Shown piece by piece: positions 5,836 through 13,042 of a stretch of DNA of 15,779 nucleotides. Both the position numbers and the translations under genes were made by a program. Within the stretch, counting starts at the first letter, position 1, and each line of letters opens with the position of its first letter. Under the pieces are notes generated by a model. It had not been told where the DNA came from, ran no database searches, and was given only the letters and a program-made list of their open reading frames with translations. The stretch comes from an archaeon. Lineage in GTDB: Archaea > Thermoproteota > Nitrososphaeria > Nitrososphaerales > CADDZS01. The DNA is taken from contig JAJYUX010000036.1 in NCBI GenBank assembly GCA_021792315.1, positions 1-15,779 on the forward strand. The letters are read 5' to 3'.

Positions 5836-7096
5836 AAAGAAAATCACGCGGATCCGAAATGTATCCGTTAATCGCGGTTGCTGCAGCCGTAGCAGGTGAG
5901 CCCAGATAAGTCTGAGCTTTTGGATTACCTGTCCTTCCGGGAAAGTTCCTGTTCGAGCTTGAGAATATCACATCATTGTCTGCCGGTATTCCACCTAGCG
6001 CTCCGAAACAGACGCCGCAACCGGCCGGAGTCACGATCGCTCCAGCATCAATTAGCGTCTCTAATATCCCTTCACGCAAGCAACGCATGTACACCTTCCG
6101 AGAAGAGGGCGTCACAACAAGTTTCAAACCCTTTGCCTTCTTCCTGCCTTTGAAGACATTCGCCACAGTTCTAAGATCTTCAATCCTCGTATTCGTGCAG
6201 CTACCGATGAACACTTCATTGACTCGAACTTCCTTCACCTCTGAAATTGGTTTTACGTTGTCTGGAGAACTGGGCAGTGCGATCTGCGGTTCAAGCTCGC
6301 TGGTATTGACGGAAATCTCTGATTCGTACGTAGCGTCGGAATCCGCCCTAATCTCAGTCCATTTTTCTTCCCTGCCGAACTCCTTCAGATATTCGTGTGT
6401 TTTCCTATCGGATGCTATGATTCCTGTCTTTGCGCCTGCCTCAACAGCCATGTTTGTAAGTGTGAGTCTGCCATACACATCTAGCTCATCTACTGCAGAC
6501 CCTGCAAATTCCAATGATTTGTAGGTCGCACCATCCGTGCCAAGTAAGGACAGAGTCTTGAGAATCAAGTCCTTGGCAAAAACACCCCTCGGAACGTGCC
6601 CTGTCAGGTTAATTCTCATCGATTCTGGGACACGTAGCCAAGTCTTTCGTAGCTTCATGGCGACGGCTATGTCTGTAGCCCCCATACCAGTTGCGAAGGC
6701 GCATAGACCTCCCGATGTGCATGTATGCGAATCTGTTCCGACTATCAAATCGCCTGGTGCCGTATAGTCTTCCGCCATTACTTGATGACAGATACCGTTA
6801 CCTGCGTCCGAAAGTACCATGCCGTTATTCATCGCATAATTCCTCACGGTCGCTTGGTCGTTGGAAAGCTCTTTCGTCGGACTGGGCACTGCGTGATCTA
6901 TGAAGAAGATGATTTTGTCCTTTGACGAATCCATGGATCCCGCGTTCAATTTGTTGACCTGACTTATCAGAAGAGGACCAGCCGCGTCGTGTGAGAAGGT
7001 GTAGTCCACCTTGACTATCACAACTTCTCCAGCCGTTACGCTACCTGCTCCAGTATGCTTTCCAATTATCTTTTCCGCTAGAGTTTTCCCTGCCAT
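5834..7096 (-). CDS. lysT: Homoaconitase large subunit (3-isopropylmalate dehydratase large-subunit family)
   Basis: A 420-residue aconitase-superfamily large subunit carrying the [4Fe-4S] cluster used to dehydrate homocitrate and rehydrate cis-homoaconitate. The three cluster cysteines are visible at C300 (GSCTNTR) and at C360 and C363 (CGVCFG). Other family segments are FIDHAVPSP (65-73), GNGICHQV (99-106) and GTDSHTCTSGG (120-130). Length is that of archaeal and Thermus-type separate large subunits, without a fused swivel domain, and the small subunit follows four bases downstream. The start is ATG 7096, three bases after the LysK stop. Sequence alone does not exclude isopropylmalate isomerase. 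The lysine context favours homoaconitase. Confidence 0.9.
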   Translation of the reverse strand: MAGKTLAEKIIGKHTGAGSVTAGEVVIVKVDYTFSHDAAGPLLISQVNKLNAGSMDSSKDKIIFFIDHAVPSPTKELSNDQATVRNYAMNNGMVLSDAGNGICHQVMAEDYTAPGDLIVGTDSHTCTSGGLCAFATGMGATDIAVAMKLRKTWLRVPESMRINLTGHVPRGVFAKDLILKTLSLLGTDGATYKSLEFAGSAVDELDVYGRLTLTNMAVEAGAKTGIIASDRKTHEYLKEFGREEKWTEIRADSDATYESEISVNTSELEPQIALPSSPDNVKPISEVKEVRVNEVFIGSCTNTRIEDLRTVANVFKGRKKAKGLKLVVTPSSRKVYMRCLREGILETLIDAGAIVTPAGCGVCFGALGGIPADNDVIFSSSNRNFPGRTGNPKAQTYLGSPATAAATAINGYISDPRDFL

Positions 7097-7099
7097 GTT

Positions 7100-8221
7100 C
7101 TATACACTCATCTTTTTACTCGTCATTGTAACCAATTCCGTCGCGGCGCTTGCAACCACCGCGGAACACTCTAAGATTTCTTTGAAGCTCACATGCTCAT
7201 CGGAAGTATGTGAAAGTTTCGCATCCCCCGGGCCATAAGTGACTGCATCGATTGAATATTCAGATGCGTAAGTGTTCATATCCCCTGTTCCAGACTTTGT
7301 GACAAAAGAGGGTTTCTTGCCTGTCTTCAAAATGGATCTAGTAAGGGCCCTTACCAACGGAGAATCCAGCCTGACTTGATATGGATCAGTCGTGTCCTTC
7401 AATTCAAGAACTATCTTCGCTTCTGGATTAGACTTTTGATGTGAAGCAATTACCTCGCGGATTTTTGCCATTGCATGTTCATTTAGGAATTTCACTGGAA
7501 CTCGTACGTCTATGCTGGCAGAGACATTTCCCGGTATGACATTGTGAGCTGATCCGCCACTTATTTGCGTTAGCGATGCCGATATTCTATCGGTCGACTC
7601 GCTCTTTACCGCATCAAGTCCTAGTTTGATTGAGTTGTAAATCTCGAACAAGAGTTCGGCCGCATTGGTCGTGAGTTTTGGCGCGCTGGCATGAACTTCA
7701 GGTGTATTCACTTCGAGACGAATTGTAAGATGTCCCCTATATCCGACTGTTATCTTAGAAACCCCGCCCGGCTCTCCGAAAATCGCATAATCCGACCTCA
7801 TTTGGTTCTTTATCAATTCGGCCAATCCAGCACTTGTCAGCTCCTCCCCTGTAACAGCTGCGAACACGACTCTGCCTTGTAGATTAGATGTAACGAGATC
7901 TTCGAATGCGAAAAGTAGACTTAGCAGTGGTCCCTTGGCGTCGCATGCACCGCGCCCATAGAGTTCTCCATTCTCATTCTTGACTGGAAGTCTGCCAGGA
8001 ACGGTATCCATGTGACCGCAAAGGAGTAATGACATGCTTCCTGCTCCATGCTCGCAGACAACATTGCCTGCAGCATCGATCTTGGGCCGAAAACCCCTGA
8101 GTGTAAGCTCATCTCGAATGAGCCCTGCTACACTTCCTTCATCGTTCGAGGGTGAGTACGCATTGATCACATTCATTGAGAACTCCATTCTCTGATTCAA
8201 CTTGGGGTCGAATTCGTACAT
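7100..8221 (-). CDS. lysK: LysW-lysine carboxypeptidase (LysK; M20 peptidase family)
   Basis: A 373-residue zinc-dependent M20 hydrolase. LysK cleaves the bond between the C-terminal Glu of LysW and lysine, releasing the product and regenerating the carrier; in arginine synthesis the same family releases ornithine. Metal-ligand motifs are GHMDTVPG (H70, D72), GRGACDAKG (D94 bridging), TGEEL (124-128, with general base and ligand Glu), GEP (149-151) and a late YGPGD followed by HTSDEHV. These are the ArgE/DapE/LysK pattern. The gene lies between lysX and the homoaconitase genes with gaps of 15 and 3 nt. ATG 8221 is used; ATG at residue 12 is an alternative. Context separates it from acetylornithine deacetylase or DapE. 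Confidence 0.9.
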   Translation of the reverse strand: MYEFDPKLNQRMEFSMNVINAYSPSNDEGSVAGLIRDELTLRGFRPKIDAAGNVVCEHGAGSMSLLLCGHMDTVPGRLPVKNENGELYGRGACDAKGPLLSLLFAFEDLVTSNLQGRVVFAAVTGEELTSAGLAELIKNQMRSDYAIFGEPGGVSKITVGYRGHLTIRLEVNTPEVHASAPKLTTNAAELLFEIYNSIKLGLDAVKSESTDRISASLTQISGGSAHNVIPGNVSASIDVRVPVKFLNEHAMAKIREVIASHQKSNPEAKIVLELKDTTDPYQVRLDSPLVRALTRSILKTGKKPSFVTKSGTGDMNTYASEYSIDAVTYGPGDAKLSHTSDEHVSFKEILECSAVVASAATELVTMTSKKMSV

Positions 8222-8236
8222 TTTCCCACGACGCCG

Positions 8237-9094
8237 CTAGTCTCTTGCAATTTCAGAAAGGAATTCGATTATCATCCCAGGAATATCGACACCACTTTGG
8301 GCCATTACGTTCTTGAATTCTGTTGTGTTGTTGACTTCGTGAACGAGCAATCCCTGATCATTGGATTCCATAAGGTCCACACCATACACACCGCGTCCAA
8401 ATGGTTTGGAAGCTCGTAGGCATAGTTCGTCAAGCTCTTTTGTGATCTTCAAGTTCTCAGATTTGCCGCCCCGAGCTGTGTTTGTTCTCCAATCACCAGT
8501 AGTTGAAATTCTGTATATTGCCGCAACGGTTCTTTCTCCGATAACTATTGCCCTAATATCTCTAGGAGGTCTCTTTATTTTCTCCTGAAGGTAGTAAACG
8601 TGATAAAGTGGGAACATTTCCTCCCTGTCTTCGATTACACTCTTCGCCGCATCGGTGTCGTTCAGCAACGCCACTAGTCTTCCCCAGCTTCCAATTGTAG
8701 GCTTCAGGACAGCAGGATATCCGAGTTCGCTCAAAGCTTTGAGGGCGCTCTCCTGGGTGAAAGCAATCTTTGTTCGAGGTGTAGGTACTCCTGCCTTCAC
8801 GAGAGACATCGTCATGAAGAGCTTGTTTCCAGAAATCAATGCCGAATTGAGGTCGTTGACAACCCGTATTCCTCTACCTTCCAGGATCGCGGTGAGATGT
8901 AGATTCCTAAAATAGGAAGCGCACCTCTGTAGCGCGACGGTACCGAACGTTTCCTCAAGCTTAGCAGAGTCGGTAATGTCGAAGTGAAGATCTTTCGAGT
9001 CGAATGTCTTCAGATCTATCCTGTCGCTTCTCTTCTTCGCAGCTTCGATGATAGCTTTCTCTTCCAATCGGACTAGATCGTAAAACATCGACAT
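8237..9094 (-). CDS. lysX: LysW-2-aminoadipate ligase (LysX; ATP-grasp, RimK-related)
   Basis: An ATP-grasp ligase that joins the alpha-amino group of 2-aminoadipate to the terminal gamma-carboxyl of LysW. The N terminus FYDLVRLEEKA matches the family opening. Further family segments are LQRCASYFRN, GNKLFMTMSLVKAGVPTPRT, the ATP-binding KPTIGSWGRL, DIRAIVIG, and the C-terminal metal and substrate segment HEVNNTTEFKN. Length from ATG 9094 is 285, typical for LysX/ArgX. A TTG at 9106 would add four residues, but the ATG places the YD motif at the usual distance. It follows lysW by 20 nt. LysX and its paralogue ArgX differ in substrate; I cannot separate them from sequence with confidence, and call it LysX because all the aminoadipate genes surround it. 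Confidence 0.9.
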   Translation of the reverse strand: MSMFYDLVRLEEKAIIEAAKKRSDRIDLKTFDSKDLHFDITDSAKLEETFGTVALQRCASYFRNLHLTAILEGRGIRVVNDLNSALISGNKLFMTMSLVKAGVPTPRTKIAFTQESALKALSELGYPAVLKPTIGSWGRLVALLNDTDAAKSVIEDREEMFPLYHVYYLQEKIKRPPRDIRAIVIGERTVAAIYRISTTGDWRTNTARGGKSENLKITKELDELCLRASKPFGRGVYGVDLMESNDQGLLVHEVNNTTEFKNVMAQSGVDIPGMIIEFLSEIARD

Positions 9095-9114
9095 TCTTCT
9101 AGGCAAATGTGGAG

Positions 9115-9282
9115 TTACTCGCCCCAGTCTTCGCCAACGGTCTCGGCGGGCTTGATTGTTTTTTCACCAGTCTGCGAAATATCAAGTTCAAAAGAAGTTC
9201 CACAATCCGGGCAGCTAACAATCTCTCCGTCGATTGCATCGTCAGGTACCTTAATTTCAGCCATGCATTCCAGACAATTCAT
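9115..9282 (-). CDS. lysW: LysW amino-group carrier protein
   Basis: A 55-residue acidic carrier whose C-terminal Glu accepts 2-aminoadipate (or glutamate in arginine synthesis). The amino group then stays protected through the LysZ, LysY and LysJ steps. The N-terminal zinc ribbon has C3-x2-C6 and C24-x2-C27. The protein ends in exactly EDWGE, the conserved LysW tail. It begins with ATG 9282, two codons before the first Cys pair, as is usual. It sits 33 nt after the homocitrate synthase stop and just ahead of lysX, the classic lysW-lysX pairing. A GGAG about 16 nt upstream is rather distant for a ribosome site. Confidence 0.97.
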   Translation of the reverse strand: MNCLECMAEIKVPDDAIDGEIVSCPDCGTSFELDISQTGEKTIKPAETVGEDWGE

Positions 9283-9315
9283 TTTCTTGTCGTCATTGCT
9301 CCTTCGTTTTTATTT

Positions 9316-10545
9316 CTATCTTGAAGATGCCGTTCCTAGTTTTTCAGAAGTGCTTACAGCCTCAGCTTCTAGTTTATCAGTCAACCCCAGCTCAAATAGA
9401 TCTCCCATACGCAGGTTCTTGAGCCCGTGAGCAAGCTTCTGACTTGTTTCCGGAGTCGGATCCAGTCCAAGCGTCTTCATAAGAAAGGCGGCACCATTCT
9501 TTCCGGAGAGTTCTCCGAACACAACACGTCTTGAATTACCTACTGTCCGCGGAGGAATCAATTCGTAAGCTTGAGGATTCTGAACTATTGCGGCCAAATG
9601 TGTGCCTGCCTTGTGTGTATACGCGTTCTTACCAACCAGAGGTTGGTTCGGTGAGACTACCGTATTTGAGTAACCGGCAACAAGATCCGAGAGTTCACTC
9701 AACATTTCATAACGAAATTGCCTCCTGACACCATATAGGAATCGAAGTGTCATTGTTGTCTCGGCAAGGGATGCTATTCCTACTCTTTCTCCCAATCCAT
9801 TGATCGTAACATGGATTTGCTCTGCTCCTGCCTCTACTCCTGCGAGTGAGTTTGCAAGTGCCAGACCGAGATCGTTATGGCAGTGCATGTCGAGAGGAAC
9901 AGTGGTGACGCTTTTCGCAAGTTCAACCAGTCTCTTCATGCCAGAAGGTAACATGCCACCAACGGTATCTGGAACACTAATCCTATCAGCGCCAGCTCTT
10001 GTCACTTCCTTTAAGAACTGTTTGAGGTAATCTGGATTCGCCCTGCTCGCATCTTCCACTGTGAACCTGAGTTTCAAGCCATATCCCTTGGCGTATTCGA
10101 TTGCTTTGATTGATCTTGCAAGAGCTTCTTCTCTTGAAATATGCAATTTGTTTCGAAGATGAATATCAGACACAGAATGATACATTGCAATCCAATCGAC
10201 GTCACATGACCGACTAATGTCAATGTCTTGCTGAAGTGCGCGCCCATGAGCAATAATTTGTGCTGCGAAACCTGCTTTTCTCATTTCAACGAGCGACTCG
10301 CGATGAGTATCTGATATTACAGGACTGATCTCTATGAAATCCACACCGAAATAGTCGAGCATCCATGCTATCTGAAGCCTCTGTCTTTTTGTGAAGCTGA
10401 TTCCTACACCCTGTTCGCCTTCGCGGAGAGTAGAATCCAAAACCCTGATCTCCCGCATATTTTCAGGCCTGTCCTTTGAGTTAAGTTGGTTCGCGTAGTA
10501 GTTTGCTTCAGAATCTAATCCGTTGTTTTCAATCTGAGTACTCAT
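9316..10545 (-). CDS. Homocitrate synthase
   Basis: A 409-residue DRE-TIM metallolyase that condenses 2-oxoglutarate with acetyl-CoA, the committed step of the aminoadipate route. DSTLREGEQ (37-45) is the form typical of homocitrate synthases; isopropylmalate synthases usually have DTTLRDGEQ. Other features are IIAHGRA, the metal-binding HCHNDLG (221-227), GERVG (253-257) and HKAGTH (311-316). Roughly 95 residues follow, too short for a full LeuA regulatory domain. The first 30 residues are polar and not part of the barrel. ATG 10458, giving MREIRVLDSTL, is an alternative start. A 63-nt gap upstream, larger than others in the cluster, may hold an internal promoter. Related citramalate or isopropylmalate synthases are less likely given the motifs and neighbours. 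Confidence 0.92.
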   Translation of the reverse strand: MSTQIENNGLDSEANYYANQLNSKDRPENMREIRVLDSTLREGEQGVGISFTKRQRLQIAWMLDYFGVDFIEISPVISDTHRESLVEMRKAGFAAQIIAHGRALQQDIDISRSCDVDWIAMYHSVSDIHLRNKLHISREEALARSIKAIEYAKGYGLKLRFTVEDASRANPDYLKQFLKEVTRAGADRISVPDTVGGMLPSGMKRLVELAKSVTTVPLDMHCHNDLGLALANSLAGVEAGAEQIHVTINGLGERVGIASLAETTMTLRFLYGVRRQFRYEMLSELSDLVAGYSNTVVSPNQPLVGKNAYTHKAGTHLAAIVQNPQAYELIPPRTVGNSRRVVFGELSGKNGAAFLMKTLGLDPTPETSQKLAHGLKNLRMGDLFELGLTDKLEAEAVSTSEKLGTASSR

Positions 10546-10582
10546 TTCGTGTCACATAGCTGCGATATACGTAGTAAAGCTT

Positions 10583-10592
10583 CGAATATAAC
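10583..10592 (-). promoter_or_regulatory. Possible internal promoter before homocitrate synthase
   Basis: Within the 63-nt gap between the regulator gene and homocitrate synthase, minus-strand GTTATATTCG resembles a TATA box about 42 nt before the ATG at 10545. The octamer TGCGATAT occurs on both sides of it, at 10561-10568 and 10602-10609. Support is positional only. Confidence 0.35.
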
Positions 10593-10608
10593 ACTGTCTA
10601 TTGCGATA

Positions 10609-11022
10609 TCAGCGTATTACTTTCAGTACTACGACTGTATTCGTATCGTCTATGCCAGATAGCTTGCGAATTTCGTCTATCGTTCCATTGATTTCCGCTA
10701 TATTCGAACCAGAAACAATCACAGCGATATCGTATTCCCCAGTGATTTCATAAATAGAATCCACACCCTTCATTTTGCGAAGTTTGTTTGAGATTTCGGA
10801 TGTCGGAAAGCTGGGATTGACTGAAAGAAGGCTGATTGCATTTGCCTGAGGTCCTGTGCTTGTCTCAATTGTGAATTTCGAGATGGCACCAGTCTTTATC
10901 AGGCTCGCCACTCTTCTCCTGATCGCAGCCTCAGAGAGATTCACAACCTTGGCTATCTCGACGAAGGATGTTCTGCTGTCTTCTCGAAGTATTGAAATTA
11001 TTCTCTCGTCTATCTGATCCAT
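10609..11022 (-). CDS. Lrp/AsnC-family transcriptional regulator in the LysM position
   Basis: A 137-residue Lrp/AsnC regulator. The N-terminal winged helix-turn-helix runs from about IDERIISILREDSRTS through EIAKVVNLSEAAIRRRVASL. The C-terminal RAM/ACT-like ligand domain includes ITGEYDIAVIVSG. In Sulfolobus, LysM is an Lrp protein encoded among the lysine genes that controls them in response to lysine; the same role is inferred here. The start is either ATG 11022, giving MDQIDERI as in most family members, or TTG 11034, whose TTGA would overlap the LysJ stop. I prefer the ATG, though neither has a clear ribosome site. It lies between lysJ and homocitrate synthase, so it would be made with the enzymes. 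Confidence 0.88.
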   Translation of the reverse strand: MDQIDERIISILREDSRTSFVEIAKVVNLSEAAIRRRVASLIKTGAISKFTIETSTGPQANAISLLSVNPSFPTSEISNKLRKMKGVDSIYEITGEYDIAVIVSGSNIAEINGTIDEIRKLSGIDDTNTVVVLKVIR

Positions 11023-11030
11023 TGTTTTTC

Positions 11031-12236
11031 TCAACTCATCCCTTCATTATCCGATTTCTTGCCCGGAGGCTCATTCTCAATTTCAACCATAATCTTGTCA
11101 AGTTCCTCGATGGCCCTGTCGATTTGAGCTCTCGTGATGACTAGTGGGGGCAAGAATCTGATGATGTTCAGTCCCGCATAGAGCAGGATAAGGTTGTGTT
11201 GGAAGCCTTTCACGATCACGTCTCGGACTGGAACCTTTAGCTCAGCCGCGAGCATCAGTCCCTTTCCCCTGACCTCTCTTATTTTTGTTGTGTGCCTTGT
11301 CTTCAATTCCTCGAGTTTCGATCTAAAATATTGGCCGTCCTGTATTGTCTTTTCAAGGATCTTATTCGTGATCAGGAAATCCAACGAGGCTAGCGCTGCA
11401 GCACAGCCTAGAGGATTACCACCGAAAGTGCTCGAGTGATCTCCTGGTTTTAGAGAGGCAGAGACTTCACTTGTTGTTACGGCAAAACCGAAAGGCACTC
11501 CGCCCGCTACTCCCTTCGCCACTGTCATTACATCCGGAGTTACACCCCAATTTTCACAGGCCCAAAGCTTTCCAGTTCTTCCGAATCCAGATTGTACTTC
11601 GTCAAAGATTAGAAGCGCTCCTCTTGCCTTTGTCAGCTCCCGCAGACCGGATAGAAATCCATCTGGTGAGACGTGTATCCCACCCTCACCCTGAATCGGT
11701 TCTACTATGACACATGCTACGGTCTCATCGATCAACTCCTTCGCTTTTTCGAGATTTCCAAATGGAGCGAATTTTACGGTCTGAATGAGAGGCTCGAACG
11801 GCTTCCGATACTTCTGATTCCAAGTAGCTGACAAGGCACCGAACGTCTTGCCGTGGAAGCTTCCTGTAAATGCCAATATTGATTGTCTTCCAGTTACCTT
11901 TCTGGCGAACTTGATAGCAGCCTCGTTGGCCTCTGCTCCACTGTTGCAGAAGAATATTTTGGAAAGATTACCAGGGAGGTGCTTTGAGAGTAACTCCAGA
12001 TACTTCTCTCTAGCATCATTGTAGAAAGATCCGTGGCAGATTATTATCTTCTTAGCTTGATCTATGATCGCAGATGTGACCGCAGGGTTAGAGTGACCAA
12101 CAATAGCGACCCCATAGCCAGCTGCTAGATCTATGTACTCCTTTCCACTTTCGTCATAGACAAGCGCCCCGTTCCCCCTGACGATCTTTACAGGAAACTT
12201 TTGATAAAGAGGGATTAGATATTCGTCTTCACTCAT
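11031..12236 (-). CDS. lysJ: LysW-aminoadipate semialdehyde / ornithine aminotransferase (LysJ; class III PLP)
   Basis: A 401-residue class III PLP aminotransferase that converts LysW-bound aminoadipate semialdehyde to LysW-lysine, using glutamate as donor. Visible are NSGAEANE (98-105), FHGKTFGALS, EPIQGEGG (179-186), DEVQSGFGRTGK (212-223) with the PLP-contacting Asp, and TVAKGVAGG with the Schiff-base Lys at 241. STFGGNPLGCAAAL follows. This is the ArgD/LysJ pattern and length. ATG 12236 overlaps the LysZ stop (ATGA). The C-terminal tail NEPPGKKSDNEG is charged and probably disordered. The same enzyme may act on LysW-glutamate semialdehyde for arginine, as reported for Sulfolobus LysJ; that is inference here. 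Confidence 0.91.
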   Translation of the reverse strand: MSEDEYLIPLYQKFPVKIVRGNGALVYDESGKEYIDLAAGYGVAIVGHSNPAVTSAIIDQAKKIIICHGSFYNDAREKYLELLSKHLPGNLSKIFFCNSGAEANEAAIKFARKVTGRQSILAFTGSFHGKTFGALSATWNQKYRKPFEPLIQTVKFAPFGNLEKAKELIDETVACVIVEPIQGEGGIHVSPDGFLSGLRELTKARGALLIFDEVQSGFGRTGKLWACENWGVTPDVMTVAKGVAGGVPFGFAVTTSEVSASLKPGDHSSTFGGNPLGCAAALASLDFLITNKILEKTIQDGQYFRSKLEELKTRHTTKIREVRGKGLMLAAELKVPVRDVIVKGFQHNLILLYAGLNIIRFLPPLVITRAQIDRAIEELDKIMVEIENEPPGKKSDNEGMS

Positions 12237-13042
12237 TTCGTTATCACAGTACCATTATCAGAAATAGCATTTTGAAGAGGGTGCTCTGCCAAACCAGAGG
12301 ATATCACGGATTTTGCCGCTCCAATCTCAACAGCCTCTACTGCCGCCATCACCTTTTGGTTCATCCCTGGCCCTATTCTGGGGATCGCGCTTCTTGCTTC
12401 TGCAGTTGTCAATCTAGGCACAACCGCGTTGTCCAAAATGAGACCCTCGGTGTCCGTGAGGAATATTGCGGCGGCCGCTCTTAATGCACCCGCTACGTGT
12501 GAGCATGCTCTGTCACCATCCACATTCAGGAGGTCGAATTCTTCGCTAGTAGCCACAGGCGAAATCACAGGTACGTAGTCGCTTGAGAGAAGCGTCTCGA
12601 GAAGAGTCGTATTGACCCTGATGATTTTTCCAGTATAACCACCTTCAATCGCCATTTTTCTCTTGCGATCATCGACTATGATTAATTTCTTCTTCCGCTC
12701 CGCACTCAAGAGTAGGCCGTCAATCCCCGTCAGTGTCACCGCGTTGATACCTTTCTTTTGTAGAGTTTGGGCGATCTGTTTTGCCAGCATTCCAGACATC
12801 ACCATCGCAAAAATTTCCGCAGTTTCTTTGTCCGTGTATCTGCTCTTGATCCCTTCCGGAGAAGTGACAAACTGCTGCCTCTTTCCCATTTTTTCAGCCA
12901 CTGAAGTAACCTGATCTCCCCCTCCATGAACAAAGACTGTACGAATTCCTTGCGATCTGAGATTCTTGATATCATCTATAACTGTAGGGTTAATACCGTC
13001 AATCACGCTACCCCCGATCTTGCACACGAAGGTGGTTGTCAC
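12233..13042 (-). CDS. lysZ: LysW-aminoadipate kinase (LysZ; ArgB-like amino acid kinase)
   Basis: A 269-residue amino acid kinase that phosphorylates the side-chain carboxyl of LysW-bound 2-aminoadipate. The N-terminal KIGGS (8-12) and HGGGDQV (39-45) are the nucleotide and phosphate loops. SRYTDKET (67-74) is the segment that distinguishes LysZ-type enzymes from classical N-acetylglutamate kinases, and NVDGDRA lies in the later half. Length is typical. The GTG start shares four bases with the LysY stop (GTGA), and the stop shares four with the LysJ start, so three genes are linked end to end. Dual use with LysW-glutamate is possible. Confidence 0.91.
   Translation of the reverse strand: MTTTFVCKIGGSVIDGINPTVIDDIKNLRSQGIRTVFVHGGGDQVTSVAEKMGKRQQFVTSPEGIKSRYTDKETAEIFAMVMSGMLAKQIAQTLQKKGINAVTLTGIDGLLLSAERKKKLIIVDDRKRKMAIEGGYTGKIIRVNTTLLETLLSSDYVPVISPVATSEEFDLLNVDGDRACSHVAGALRAAAAIFLTDTEGLILDNAVVPRLTTAEARSAIPRIGPGMNQKVMAAVEAVEIGAAKSVISSGLAEHPLQNAISDNGTVITK

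Noticed and set aside
5976..6524. A 182-codon plus-strand open frame inside the homoaconitase large-subunit gene
   Set aside because: The opposite strand encodes the iron-sulfur cysteines and other conserved segments; this frame is a shadow.
9279..9296. Five-codon frame (M-T-T-R-K) overlapping the lysW start, just after a GGAG
   Set aside because: The GGAG is only two bases from its ATG, and so short a frame is expected by chance; there is no sign of an attenuator.
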